NCBI GenBank assembly: GCA_013327885.1
Contig: JABUMY010000003.1
Span: 310,001 to 374,000 of the forward strand
DNA from: Flavisolibacter longurius
GTDB taxonomy: Bacteria > Bacteroidota > Bacteroidia > Chitinophagales > Chitinophagaceae
Direction of reading: 5' to 3'
Length of the DNA stretch: 64,000 nucleotides
Shown here: positions 15,459 to 23,841 of the stretch, piece after piece
Layout of the letters: each line of letters starts with the position of its first letter
Numbering within the stretch: position 1 is the first letter of the stretch
Notes under the pieces: generated by a model
The model's database searches: none
The model's input: only the letters and a program-made list of their open reading frames with translations
Told to the model about the DNA's origin: nothing
Program-made: the position numbers and the translations under genes

Positions 15459-16382
15459 ATGAAGGTTGTTAAAAAAGCATGGAAGATCCTGTACCAGGCC
15501 GGCGATAGCTTTGCGGAAGATGGTTGTATGAAATTTGCGGCTTCGTTGAGCTATTACGCCATCTTTGCCCTGGCTCCTTTGCTCATGATACTTATCTCGC
15601 TGGTGGGTTCCATTTTTGGCCGTGGTGCCGTGGAAGGCAGGGTATACCAGGAAATGCGCCAGCTTGTTGGCGACCAGGCAGCGCTGCAGATCCAATCCAT
15701 AATCGCCAACCTACAGCAAACACAAAACACTACCATCGGAACCATCATTGGCGCCCTGGTTTTGTTTATTGCCGCCACCGGTATCTTTACCGAGATACAG
15801 GGCTCCATCAATTTTATCTGGTCGGTAAGGGCAAAACCCAAAAAAAGCTGGCTTAAATACATTATCAACCGGCTGCTTTCCTTCGTGCTGGTTTTGGTAT
15901 TGAGCTTTTTGCTGCTGCTCTCGCAAATTGCCAGTGCGCTGTTATCCATACTGGGTCACAAGCTGGTTGAGTTCTTTCCCAATTACACGGTCTATCTTAT
16001 CAACACCATTAACCTGATCGTAATGCTGGGCTCCATTACAGGCTTGTTTATCGTTATTTACAAAGTATTGCCTGATGCCATTATTTCCTGGCGGGATGCC
16101 CTGGTGGGTGCTGTTTTCACGATGATCCTGTTTATGGGTGGCCGTTACCTCATCAGCTTTTACATGGGACGTTCTAATCTTGATGTTACCTACGGCACAG
16201 CGGCGTCGATCATTATCTTGCTTACCTGGGTTTATTATTCGTCTATCATACTTTATTTCGGGGCCGAGTTTACCAAAGCATTTGCGCTGGAAAGCGGGCA
16301 TGGCATCCGTACAAAATCAACGGCTGTTTTTATTGTAAAGCGGGAAGAAAAAGAAATTCCGCAATCACGGATCTCTTTGTAG
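15459..16382 (+). CDS. YihY/BrkB-family inner-membrane protein
   Basis: A 307-residue protein with about six membrane segments, in the order FAASLSYYAIFALAPLLMILI, TIIGALVLFIAATGIF, a long LLSFVLVLVLSFLLLL stretch, NLIVMLGSITGLFIVIY, ALVGAVFTMILF and SIIILLTWVYYSSIILYFGAEF. The AASLSYYAIFALAPLL signature identifies the BrkB/YihY family, whose transport role is unsettled. Start placed at ATG 15459 (MKVVKKAWKIL); the upstream TTG at 15381 would add a non-homologous extension. A gap of 86 bases separates it from the next plus-strand gene. Confidence 0.9.
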   Translation: MKVVKKAWKILYQAGDSFAEDGCMKFAASLSYYAIFALAPLLMILISLVGSIFGRGAVEGRVYQEMRQLVGDQAALQIQSIIANLQQTQNTTIGTIIGALVLFIAATGIFTEIQGSINFIWSVRAKPKKSWLKYIINRLLSFVLVLVLSFLLLLSQIASALLSILGHKLVEFFPNYTVYLINTINLIVMLGSITGLFIVIYKVLPDAIISWRDALVGAVFTMILFMGGRYLISFYMGRSNLDVTYGTAASIIILLTWVYYSSIILYFGAEFTKAFALESGHGIRTKSTAVFIVKREEKEIPQSRISL

Positions 16383-16468
16383 GCAAGCCGCTTCTACTTA
16401 TTGCCGGGTTTGATGGGTAGAAAATGGCATAAAATTTTAGCCTTATATGTTGGCCAAAAAATCAACCT

Positions 16469-16759
16469 ATGGCTAACTTCCGACATCCCAATTTTATCCT
16501 TGGTGCGTTTGCCATAATACTAGGAGCCGTTGCGCTGGGGTTGCGTGCCATTTACAGCAACGAGACCGCAGCCGTTTTGATGATCGTAGCCTTTGGCCTT
16601 GGCGTCATCCACTGGATCTGGAGCATCGTTGATGTAGCCAACACCGATTCGCTTTTGGGCAGCCAAAAGAAGTTCTGGTTGATTGGTGTGATCGCGATTC
16701 CTATCGGCGGCATGATCTATTACCTCCTTCACAGCAAGCGCAATACAATCGTTGATTAG
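16469..16759 (+). CDS. Small three-helix membrane protein, PLDc_N-like
   Basis: A 96-residue protein with three hydrophobic helices: about 8-26, 34-54 and 68-87. The WSIVDVANTD turn followed by a KKFWLIGVIAIPIGGMIYYLL helix resembles the phospholipase-D nuclease N-terminal (PLDc_N) membrane module, but without any catalytic domain. Its stop codon overlaps the end of the convergent kinase gene by four bases. Function is not known. Confidence 0.7.
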   Translation: MANFRHPNFILGAFAIILGAVALGLRAIYSNETAAVLMIVAFGLGVIHWIWSIVDVANTDSLLGSQKKFWLIGVIAIPIGGMIYYLLHSKRNTIVD

Positions 16760-18210
16760 CGGTTGGGTGCAATAGCCGGGAAACTGATCGTAAACGTAGT
16801 GCCCTGCATCAGTACCGAACTGACATCAATGTTGGCCCGGTGCGACTGCAGGATGTTCAGCGTAGCCGCCAGTCCTAATCCCATCCCGTTTCGTTTCGAC
16901 GTGAAATAAGGTTCAAACAGCCGGGAGATATTTTCCTCCGGAATCCCGCAGCCGTTGTCGCGGATGGTGACCACATGCTCATCTTTTGCCGAATCGATGG
17001 TGATGGAAAGAATGCCTTTGTCGGGCTCCATGGCTTCCACGGCATTGATAATGATATTCAGAAAAGCGATGCGCAGCTTTTCCTTGTTGGCCATGATATC
17101 GCAGGGATGGTTCACATACCGGACCTGCATGTTGATCTTTTGCAGGGTAATGCGGTCAAGCGCTTCTGCAATGGCTTCATCCATGATGGACTGTATGGTA
17201 TGCTGCTCAAACGTTAACTCGGTAGGCCGTGCCGTATCCAAAAGCTCCGTAATGATATCGCCGATGCGCTTACTGTTTCGCTGGATGATATCAAGGAAAA
17301 GTCCGTTCTCGTCGGTATCGGTGCTTTCGGTATGCGTTAATTGCTCCACCGACATGTTGATGTTGTTCAGTGGGTTGCGCACTTCGTGGGCCAGCGTACG
17401 TACCAGGCGACCGGTTGCGCCCAGCTTTTCCACCATCAGGTTTGCTTTTTCTGCCCGGCGCAGGTTGGTAATGTCGTGAATTAATCCTTGGTACTGGTTT
17501 TCTTGGTCAACCGTTGCCGTTACCGAAACAATACAGAACTTGCGTTCGTTTTCTTTTGTCTGGATTTCCACTTCCATGTCTGCCACCTGGCCTGCATTCT
17601 CCATACTCGAACGAAGCATAGCGGTATCGTTGGGATCTGAGATCAGGTCATATAGCGAGAGGGCTGTCAGTTCTTCTTTTGTATAACCAAGCAGGGTAGA
17701 AGTGGCCGGGTTGCAATCAAGCACCTGCAGCGATTTATCAGAGATAAACACTGCGTCTTTCGACAGCTCAAAAATGCTCCGGTACTTTAGTTCGTTTGCC
17801 CGTAGGGCCTTAAGATAAGACGTCCGTTCCAGCGAATAACGGATACAGCGTTCCAGCTTTTCCGTGGTCAGTTCGGTTTTGATCAGGTAGTCTGTGGCAC
17901 CCATTTGCATGGCTTCCACATCCACTGTTTTGTTTCCTTTACCTGTCAGCAGCACAATAGGTTCTTCTGCACCAATGCGAACCGCTTCCCGCAAAAAGTC
18001 AAGACCGGTTTTGGCCCCCAGGCGGTAATCAACAAAATAAATATCGTAGGACTTGTTCTGTAAGAGTTGAACAGCTTCGCTAAACTTGTACGACCAGTCT
18101 ATCTTTAATTTGTATTCTTCAATGCCTTTCATATAATCTGATGTAATGAAGAAATCATCTTCATCATCATCAATGATCAGGACTTTAATCACCACATCGT
18201 TCGACGCCAT
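16756..18210 (-). CDS. Cytosolic hybrid sensor kinase, REC-PAS-HisKA-HATPase
   Basis: A 484-residue protein without membrane segments. An N-terminal receiver domain (8-125) has D61 as phospho-acceptor and K111. A PAS domain spans about 140-250. The HisKA helix carries H275 in TLAHEVRNPLNN, and HATPase_c covers about 370-480 with N, DNGCGIP and GMGLGL boxes. Order suggests that phosphorylation of the receiver by another kinase tunes kinase output. It starts 3 bases after the 164-residue gene and lies in the train from the sigma-54 activator, its probable target. Confidence 0.92.
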   Translation of the reverse strand: MASNDVVIKVLIIDDDEDDFFITSDYMKGIEEYKLKIDWSYKFSEAVQLLQNKSYDIYFVDYRLGAKTGLDFLREAVRIGAEEPIVLLTGKGNKTVDVEAMQMGATDYLIKTELTTEKLERCIRYSLERTSYLKALRANELKYRSIFELSKDAVFISDKSLQVLDCNPATSTLLGYTKEELTALSLYDLISDPNDTAMLRSSMENAGQVADMEVEIQTKENERKFCIVSVTATVDQENQYQGLIHDITNLRRAEKANLMVEKLGATGRLVRTLAHEVRNPLNNINMSVEQLTHTESTDTDENGLFLDIIQRNSKRIGDIITELLDTARPTELTFEQHTIQSIMDEAIAEALDRITLQKINMQVRYVNHPCDIMANKEKLRIAFLNIIINAVEAMEPDKGILSITIDSAKDEHVVTIRDNGCGIPEENISRLFEPYFTSKRNGMGLGLAATLNILQSHRANIDVSSVLMQGTTFTISFPAIAPNR

Positions 18211-18213
18211 ATT

Positions 18214-18708
18214 TTATACTGCTTTACCGGGTAAGGAAACTGAAAAAATGCAACCGCTTGCTTTAAATTGATTGACGGAAAGTCTGCCGTTGTTCTGTAG
18301 CGACAGCGCCGAAAGTTCGTTAAGCCGCTCCTTATTTTTTTCAAACCAGGCTGTACATGGAATTATGTTGGTGTTGAATTGAACCGTGTACGCTTCCGCT
18401 GCTTTATTCGGCGGCAATGTTTTTTCACTGCCGGTACAACTGATGTGCAGGAAGAGTGTTGGCACTTTGTCTTTTTTCTGTAGGATCATTTGCAGCAATC
18501 CCCGGAACAATTGAACAAAAGCCCCTTCCTCACCAATAGCCACCGGAAGGTCATCGCACCGCAGAACGATCTTTGCCCGTTCTTCTGGCTCGAGGTTTTG
18601 CAGCACGTTTTTCAACACCACGTTGATGTTCACTTCTTTTTTCAACGTGGTGGCCTCGGTGCTCCATTTGGTTAGCGTAATGGGTTGTACAGTGGGCATA
18701 ACAAACAA
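18214..18708 (-). CDS. Orphan kinase-ATPase-like protein without dimerisation domain
   Basis: A 164-residue protein. The N-terminal half (NINVVLKNVLQNLEPEERAKIVLRCDDLPVAIGEEGAFVQLFRGLLQMIL) reads like the start of an HATPase_c domain: a helix, a strand, then an N-box helix in which the expected Asn is missing. The C-terminal end (NNGRLSVNQFKASGCIFSVSLP) resembles the final strands of the same fold. No G1 or G2 ATP-lid glycine box is seen, so ATP binding is doubtful. It is packed 8 bases after the activator and 3 bases before the kinase, implying a regulatory partner of one or both. The fold call is inferred. Alternative start at M4. Confidence 0.7.
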   Translation of the reverse strand: MFVMPTVQPITLTKWSTEATTLKKEVNINVVLKNVLQNLEPEERAKIVLRCDDLPVAIGEEGAFVQLFRGLLQMILQKKDKVPTLFLHISCTGSEKTLPPNKAAEAYTVQFNTNIIPCTAWFEKNKERLNELSALSLQNNGRLSVNQFKASGCIFSVSLPGKAV

Positions 18709-18716
18709 GGATCGGC

Positions 18717-20240
18717 TTACTGGTTATTGAATTCCTGGTACTGCTTCATTTTGTTATAAAGCGTTTTCCGGTCGATGTTCAGCAGCTTGGCCGCTTTGCT
18801 TTTATTGAAATTTACTTTTTTCAATGCCTTTAAGATCATCTCATATTCCGCATCAATGCTGGCGCCTTTCAGCGAGGTTTCCGACAAGCCGCGCTGTGGC
18901 TCCTCTTCTTCCGCCGCAACCGGCATTGGCTGGTTTTGTGCAGGCATAAAGGAGTTGGTGACCGGCTCCGGCTGCACTTGCTTGTCAAACTGCAGCTTGT
19001 TGAAGTTTGAAATTTCAAACGGCAGGGCACTCGGTTCAATCTCTTCGCCGTCCGAAAGGAGGGTGGCCCGCTTGATCACATTACGCAGTTCACGCAGGTT
19101 ACCGTACCAAACATAGATGCTAAATATCTGCTCTACTTCAGCGCTCAGGCGCTTAACGTTTTTACCTAGTTCCCGGTTGGTTTGCTGCAGGAAATGGTTG
19201 GCAAACAGGAGTACGTCGTCCGGACGCTGACGCAGCGGCGGAATATCGATGCTGAATTCATTAAAGCGGTGGTAAAGATCCTCACGGAACTTACCCCGGC
19301 GCACGGCATCCCATAATCTTTCGTTGGAGGCAATAATGATGCGAACATCCAGCTCAATATCTTTCAAACCACCTACGCGGCGCATTTTACGTTCCTGCAC
19401 CACACGTAGCAGCGAAACCTGGATGTCGTAAGAAAGGTTGGCAATCTCATCGAGGAAGATGGTGCCGCCATTGGCCATTTCAAAGCTTCCCACTTTTTGG
19501 TTCAGGGCACCGGTAAAAGAACCTTTTTCATGACCGAACAATTCACTTCCCGCCAGTTCTTTGGACAAGGCACCGCAGTCGATGGCAACAAACGGTTTTG
19601 TTTTACGCTTGCTGCGCTTGTGGATCTCCTGGGCAATGGCTTCCTTACCCGAACCGCTTTCGCCGTGGATGATCACCGTGTAGTTGGTAGGTGCCACCAG
19701 GTCGATCTGCTGCAGCAATTGCCGGAACACCGGCGTGTCGCCGAAAATATAGTCACCGGAGAAGGTGATGGCTGGGCCTTTATCTTTTGTTGTTTGCGGT
19801 TCAGTAGCGGTGCCGCTAGCTGGTTTTGCCGGTTCAGAAGCCGCCGCTCTTTCCTGCCGTACCGGTTCGCGGTTTTCGGCTGGTGTTTCCAGGGCCTTTT
19901 TAATGGTGACGAGAATTTCGTCGGGGAAAAGTGGCTTGGTGATATAATCAAATGCACCCATCTTCATTACTTCCACAGCAATTTTGATATCGCTGTAGCC
20001 GGTCATAATAATCACCGGAACATGCAGGTAGCGTTCTTTTATTTTTCCCAGCAGGGTATTGCCTTCCATGTCCTCCAGGCGAAAATCACACATGACCAGG
20101 TCGGGCTGCGTTTCTTCTAGTGATTCCAGCGCTTTTTTGCCACTGTATGCCTCCAGCACCTCATAACCGTGGCGGGTCAAAAAGCGTTTTAAGAGCATAC
20201 ATATATCCCGGTCGTCGTCAACAATTAAGATGGTTTGCAT
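18717..20240 (-). CDS. Sigma-54-dependent response regulator, NtrC family
   Basis: A 507-residue activator. The receiver (1-120) has D52 and K102. A Pro/Ala/Glu-rich linker is followed by the AAA+ domain (about 163-400) with Walker A GESGSGKE (193-200), Walker B GGTIFLDE (258-265) and sensor residues in the R-rich PPLRQRPDD region. The sigma-54 contact loop reads GSFTGA (240-245) instead of GAFTGA. The C-terminus is a Fis-type HTH (LKKVNFNKSKAAKLLNIDRKTLYNKM). It lies 122 bases after rpoN on the same strand. It opens RpoN promoters when phosphorylated, probably by the kinase encoded two genes downstream. Confidence 0.93.
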   Translation of the reverse strand: MQTILIVDDDRDICMLLKRFLTRHGYEVLEAYSGKKALESLEETQPDLVMCDFRLEDMEGNTLLGKIKERYLHVPVIIMTGYSDIKIAVEVMKMGAFDYITKPLFPDEILVTIKKALETPAENREPVRQERAAASEPAKPASGTATEPQTTKDKGPAITFSGDYIFGDTPVFRQLLQQIDLVAPTNYTVIIHGESGSGKEAIAQEIHKRSKRKTKPFVAIDCGALSKELAGSELFGHEKGSFTGALNQKVGSFEMANGGTIFLDEIANLSYDIQVSLLRVVQERKMRRVGGLKDIELDVRIIIASNERLWDAVRRGKFREDLYHRFNEFSIDIPPLRQRPDDVLLFANHFLQQTNRELGKNVKRLSAEVEQIFSIYVWYGNLRELRNVIKRATLLSDGEEIEPSALPFEISNFNKLQFDKQVQPEPVTNSFMPAQNQPMPVAAEEEEPQRGLSETSLKGASIDAEYEMILKALKKVNFNKSKAAKLLNIDRKTLYNKMKQYQEFNNQ

Positions 20241-20362
20241 GTGTAAATGGTGTATTTGATTTGAGTGTGAAAATAGCTAATTCTACAGTTCGTTAAACAG
20301 GAATGAAATTCAACAACCGCTACAAATTTTTGCGGTTGCTGGTTGTAAATTTTTTGTTGTTA

Positions 20363-21784
20363 TCAAGCCCAAAGACCGCGAACATGTGATACCGGGATTT
20401 GCAATTGCTCCCTGTATTTGGCAACCGTGCGACGGGCAACGGAAAAGCCTTTTTGCGAGAGGATCTTTACCAGTTGCTGATCGGTGTAAGGATTGTGCTT
20501 GTCTTCGCTCTGGATCACTTCTTCAATGGCCGACTGGATAACCCGGTTGCTGATCACCTGGCCTTTTTCGTTGGCAATGCCTTCGGTAAACAGGTCCTTC
20601 AGTAAAATGAGGCCAAACGGCGTTTCCGCATACTTATTACAAGTAATTCGCGAAACAGTTGAAATATCAACCCCCACCATCTCCGCAATATTTTTCAGGA
20701 TCATCGGCTTCAGCAGGTTGATGTCGCCGGTCTGGAAATATGAGTGCTGCAGGTGAACGATCGACCGCATTATTTTCAGCATGGTTGATTCGCGTTGCTG
20801 CACGGCATGGATAAACCATTGTGCCGACTGCAATTTGTTCTTGATATACTGCACGGCCGATTTATCGGTGCTGACCTTGGCGTTGTTCTCGGCCATTTCC
20901 TTCCAGCTCGAATTAATGTTCAGGCTTTCGGACCGCTGCCGGTACAACTGCACTTCAATGGAGTCGCCATTGCGGGTCACAATAAAATCGGGAAGGATGT
21001 TCTGGTTGGTATTCACACCTTCCTGCAGTTCGCAAACAGGCCGCATTTTCAGGGTCGAGATCAGGGTAAGAACAATCTTTAGTTCTTCCTCATCGATCTT
21101 CAATTGCGCCTTGATCTTGTCCATGTTGCGATGGTGCAGATCGGCAAAATGCTCTTCCAGGAGGCGAATGGCTGTTTTTACATCAGGACGCTTGGTGTTC
21201 AGCCGGTAAAGCTGTATCAGCAAGCATTCCTTGATGCTGCGGGCACCAATGCCCACCGGTTCCAGCTTCTGGATTTTTTCCAGGATAACCAACAGGTCAT
21301 CGGCTTCAATCCATTTGTTCTTCTTAAACGAGATGTCCTCGGCCAGCGATTCCAGCGATTGCTCCATCAGGCCGCAATCGTTTAGCGAATCGATAATAAA
21401 CTCTGCCATCTCAATTTCGGTTTCATCTGCCGATACCAGCTGGAACTGTTCCTTCAACGAATTGCGGTAATCGAAGGTGCCAACAATTGGCCGCTCCGGT
21501 AGCTTGTCGTTGTGCAGGTAAGAGCCATACTCCGCCTTGTAATCCGGGATGTCATCGTAAATGAATTCTTCCCAGTCCTGGTAATCCTGAACGGAGTCTT
21601 TGCTGAATTTGTCGACATCCGTATCAAAATCATTCTTTTGATCTTCCAACAACGGGTTGTCTTCCATTTCCTGCGAGATGCGTTGCTCCAGTTCAAGCGT
21701 GTTCAGATGAAAAAAATTGAGCAGTTGAATCTGTTGCGGCAAAATTTTCAGCCGCTGTTTTTGTGCTAAGTGCTGATTGATCAT
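20363..21784 (-). CDS. rpoN: RNA polymerase sigma-54 factor
   Basis: A 473-residue sigma factor. The Gln/Leu-rich region I (LAQKQRLKILPQQIQLLNFFHLNTLELEQRI) interacts with activators, followed by an acidic region II (about 45-100), the core-binding domain, and the RpoN box ARRTVAKYRE at 450-459 that reads the -24 element. The ATG at 21784 is preferred because it places region I at the usual distance; an upstream ATG at 21829 would add 15 residues. It heads a same-strand train with its activator and kinase, an arrangement that couples sigma factor and control genes. Confidence 0.95.
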   Translation of the reverse strand: MINQHLAQKQRLKILPQQIQLLNFFHLNTLELEQRISQEMEDNPLLEDQKNDFDTDVDKFSKDSVQDYQDWEEFIYDDIPDYKAEYGSYLHNDKLPERPIVGTFDYRNSLKEQFQLVSADETEIEMAEFIIDSLNDCGLMEQSLESLAEDISFKKNKWIEADDLLVILEKIQKLEPVGIGARSIKECLLIQLYRLNTKRPDVKTAIRLLEEHFADLHHRNMDKIKAQLKIDEEELKIVLTLISTLKMRPVCELQEGVNTNQNILPDFIVTRNGDSIEVQLYRQRSESLNINSSWKEMAENNAKVSTDKSAVQYIKNKLQSAQWFIHAVQQRESTMLKIMRSIVHLQHSYFQTGDINLLKPMILKNIAEMVGVDISTVSRITCNKYAETPFGLILLKDLFTEGIANEKGQVISNRVIQSAIEEVIQSEDKHNPYTDQQLVKILSQKGFSVARRTVAKYREQLQIPVSHVRGLWA

Positions 21785-21988
21785 GGTGATGATTTTGGCG
21801 CACCCCACGTAAGACAACTGTGGCTCCAAACTGGACAGGTATCTTAAAAATCTTTTTTACTACTGATTATCTGCGGGTTACACATAGGTTTATTCTGCAT
21901 TGGATCAATCGGATCAAAATTACCAAAGCAAACCCGGCCATTGGTGTGGAAGCATTTCTACGAAAAATTAAGCCACACGGAGTTTGCC

Positions 21989-22024
21989 AAAAAAAAAGCG
22001 CCTCCGGCTGGAAGCGCTTTTTCG
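21989..22024 (-). terminator. Intrinsic terminator after the 69-residue gene
   Basis: On the minus strand AAAAAGCGCTTCCAGC pairs with the GGAGGCGCTTTTT arm, followed by nine T. It lies 18 bases after the stop of the small gene at 22042, supporting its expression. Confidence 0.8.
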
Positions 22025-22041
22025 AGTAAGAAAATGCTGTT

Positions 22042-22251
22042 TTATAGTGAATCGTGTTCTTTCGGTTTAAACCGATAATCGAAAAAAGAGGGGATAGGGT
22101 AAGACCTGCCTTTTGGTGTGTTGGCAGAAGGATCGGAAAACCTTCTTTCCCCGCTCGGTAATTTCGAATGCATCGGGACAGTGGGTTTGCTGGCCAGTAA
22201 AAACGCAGCGTTGGCTTTTTCAGAACCGGATACCGGTGAATAATTTGACAT
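22042..22251 (-). CDS. Small hypothetical protein
   Basis: A 69-residue frame rich in Ser, Pro and Lys with no membrane segment or recognisable motif. The C-terminal part (YPIPSFFDYRFKPKEHDSL) has aromatic residues that look less random. A good terminator begins 18 bases downstream on the same strand, which supports a real transcription unit. Function unknown. Confidence 0.55.
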   Translation of the reverse strand: MSNYSPVSGSEKANAAFLLASKPTVPMHSKLPSGERRFSDPSANTPKGRSYPIPSFFDYRFKPKEHDSL

Positions 22252-22423
22252 AGTTTAGAATTAACGCATCATTGCTATCAAAAAAATGTACCAAATGCTT
22301 GTCCTGTTTAGGATAAATTTTATTCGAAAACAATCTTAGCGTCAGTAGAGTATTTTCCTCAGGTAAAATCAATTCTTTTCCCGGTGTTTAAAATTTACTA
22401 ACCTGTCTTTTTCGGTCTTTTAA

Positions 22424-22485
22424 AAAGAAAAACCTCCTGGAATTCAATCATCACATCCGCCGTTTATCATCACTACCAGGAGGTT
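22424..22485 (-). terminator. Long-loop hairpin downstream of the 79-residue gene
   Basis: Ten-base arms AACCTCCTGG (22431-22440) and CCAGGAGGTT (22476-22485) are separated by 35 bases. On the minus strand the second arm is followed by TTTCTTTTTA. The wide loop is unusual for a terminator. Confidence 0.6.
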
Positions 22486-22539
22486 AACTTTCTGCTGCTC
22501 TTCAATTCATTTCGTGTTCTTCTTAAAACAACGGCCTGC

Positions 22540-22779
22540 CTATAATTCATCCACCCGATTGTCGCCGCTTACATGCGGGTCGCTCTGGGATGGCGTATTT
22601 ACAATTTTGTTTTCGCTTTGTGTGTTCACCACTACTTTTTCATCCATGCGGCTGTCCGACGGGTTGGTCTCTGCCAGCGCATCATCACCACCTTCCCGGC
22701 GCGGCGTTACGTCCGGCCGTGTTTCAAACGTAGAGTCCGTGTTGTCTTTTCTTCTGGGTTCTTTTGGATCGTGGTTCAT
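22540..22779 (-). CDS. Small acidic disordered protein
   Basis: A 79-residue frame dominated by Asp, Asn, Glu, Arg, Ser and Thr with no hydrophobic core. The N-terminus MNHDPKEPRRKDN and the repeated DxRxD-like turns suggest an unstructured hydrophilin-type protein. The gene is flanked by a possible terminator at 22424. It resembles the hydrophilic frame at 9957 in composition. Function unknown; desiccation or stress protection is only a guess. Confidence 0.55.
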   Translation of the reverse strand: MNHDPKEPRRKDNTDSTFETRPDVTPRREGGDDALAETNPSDSRMDEKVVVNTQSENKIVNTPSQSDPHVSGDNRVDEL

Positions 22780-22944
22780 AACAATGCTATTAAGGTGTAC
22801 TGTTATAGGGAGAAAAAAGCGTACCTTTTTTCCGCCTGTTTAAAACAACAGGGTGAAGTGATTATTTTCCTCAGAACAGGGTTGAAAGGGAAAACGCTTC
22901 TACAGATAGGCCACAAACGGATAGTTCGAATCGATGCGTTGCAA

Positions 22945-23460
22945 TTAAAAACGATCAGGCTCCCTGAACGATGGCGAAGCGGTTGCGACGGTGCCTTCCG
23001 TGGCCCTGGCAGCGGCCTCTTTTTCGGCCATGTCCTCTTTATTCTTTCTTGATTTTTGCATCATCGCATCCAGCTTGTTTGCCGTGTCGTTCCAGAACTT
23101 AGCAATGGCGGCCCGCTGGTCCTCCGTAATCAGGTGCGATACATAATTTTTGGTAACAAAAGGAATGACGGTTTTTGTCCAAACGCTGGTGCGGTTGGGG
23201 ATAAAGATCCGTAAGATGTAATCCAAAACAAAGTTGAGGGCAAAGTTGAGGGTAGGACTGTTTTTGTCAGCCCTGGTAAAGAAGGATCGTGCTTTTTCCT
23301 TGACCTTTTTAATAGGGTTAAGTTTTTCCTTGAAACCTTCCTTTACACCTGTAATGTCGTCTTTCAACGTCAGTTTCAGGGCGGCGATGTGTACCGTAAG
23401 TCTTTTTTCCTCCGCTTCCAGGTCTTCGTATGTCTTAATTGCTTTGCTGTTGTTGTTCAT
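22945..23460 (-). CDS. Conserved hypothetical protein of the YtxH/holin-like stress operon
   Basis: A 171-residue protein when started at ATG 23460 (MNNNSKAIKTYEDLEAEEKRL). The N-terminal 40 residues are a probable coiled coil. The middle (NFALNFVLDYILRIFIPNRTSVWTKTVIPFVTKNYVSHLI) is amphipathic and could associate with the membrane. The C-terminal third is charged and Ala-rich. It overlaps the preceding holin-like gene by 26 bases, showing translational coupling in the three-gene unit ytxH, holin-like gene, this gene. No specific function is known. Confidence 0.78.
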   Translation of the reverse strand: MNNNSKAIKTYEDLEAEEKRLTVHIAALKLTLKDDITGVKEGFKEKLNPIKKVKEKARSFFTRADKNSPTLNFALNFVLDYILRIFIPNRTSVWTKTVIPFVTKNYVSHLITEDQRAAIAKFWNDTANKLDAMMQKSRKNKEDMAEKEAAARATEGTVATASPSFREPDRF

Positions 23461-23794
23461 AAACCTTACTGATAATAGCGTTACGAATTGCAGGAACAAT
23501 CACTTTTTTGCGCAGGGCAAAGATCACGGCGATCAGAAGCAGGAAAAAACCTGCTACGCAGAGAAAGCCAAGCGCAGCGCTGTCGAGCACATCGGCCAGC
23601 CACCAGGCAATGCCGGTAAATAAAAAGATCAGGAAAAAGATCGTCAGCAAAAAAGCGGCAATGCCGATGGTTACGCCAGCCGCCGCGTTGGAAGCGCCTT
23701 TTGTTGCTTTTGCCTTGGCCAGTTGAACCGACGACTGAACATAGTCGTTTACATGATCTTTCAACTGGCCGGTTTTGGTTTTTAATTCATCCAT
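23435..23794 (-). CDS. Phage-holin-superfamily (YqjE-like) membrane protein
   Basis: A 119-residue protein. The N-terminal amphipathic helix MDELKTKTGQLKDHVNDYV is followed by two long hydrophobic helices, about 44-66 and 73-94, and a basic end with VYEQQQQSN. This is the YqjE/holin-III type seen in bacterial stress operons, not a lysis holin. Start chosen at ATG 23794; the longer frame from 23842 would overlap the ytxH stop and add a non-typical leader. It lies 47 bases after ytxH, with a hairpin between. Confidence 0.78.
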   Translation of the reverse strand: MDELKTKTGQLKDHVNDYVQSSVQLAKAKATKGASNAAAGVTIGIAAFLLTIFFLIFLFTGIAWWLADVLDSAALGFLCVAGFFLLLIAVIFALRKKVIVPAIRNAIISKVYEQQQQSN

Positions 23795-23810
23795 ACATTC
23801 TAAATTAAAG

Positions 23811-23836
23811 AAAAGAAGCAGGTCAAAAGACCTGCT
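23811..23836 (-). terminator. Hairpin between ytxH-like and holin-like genes
   Basis: Perfect 8-bp arms AGCAGGTC (23817-23824) and GACCTGCT (23829-23836) around a TTTT loop are followed on the minus strand by TCTTTTCTTT. It can act as a partial terminator, lowering expression of the two downstream genes. Confidence 0.6.
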
Positions 23837-23841
23837 GTTCA

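Noticed and set aside
23435-23794. Possible prophage remnant because of the holin-like protein
   Set aside because: The neighbours are YtxH-type and envelope stress genes; no other phage gene, integrase or attachment site is present.
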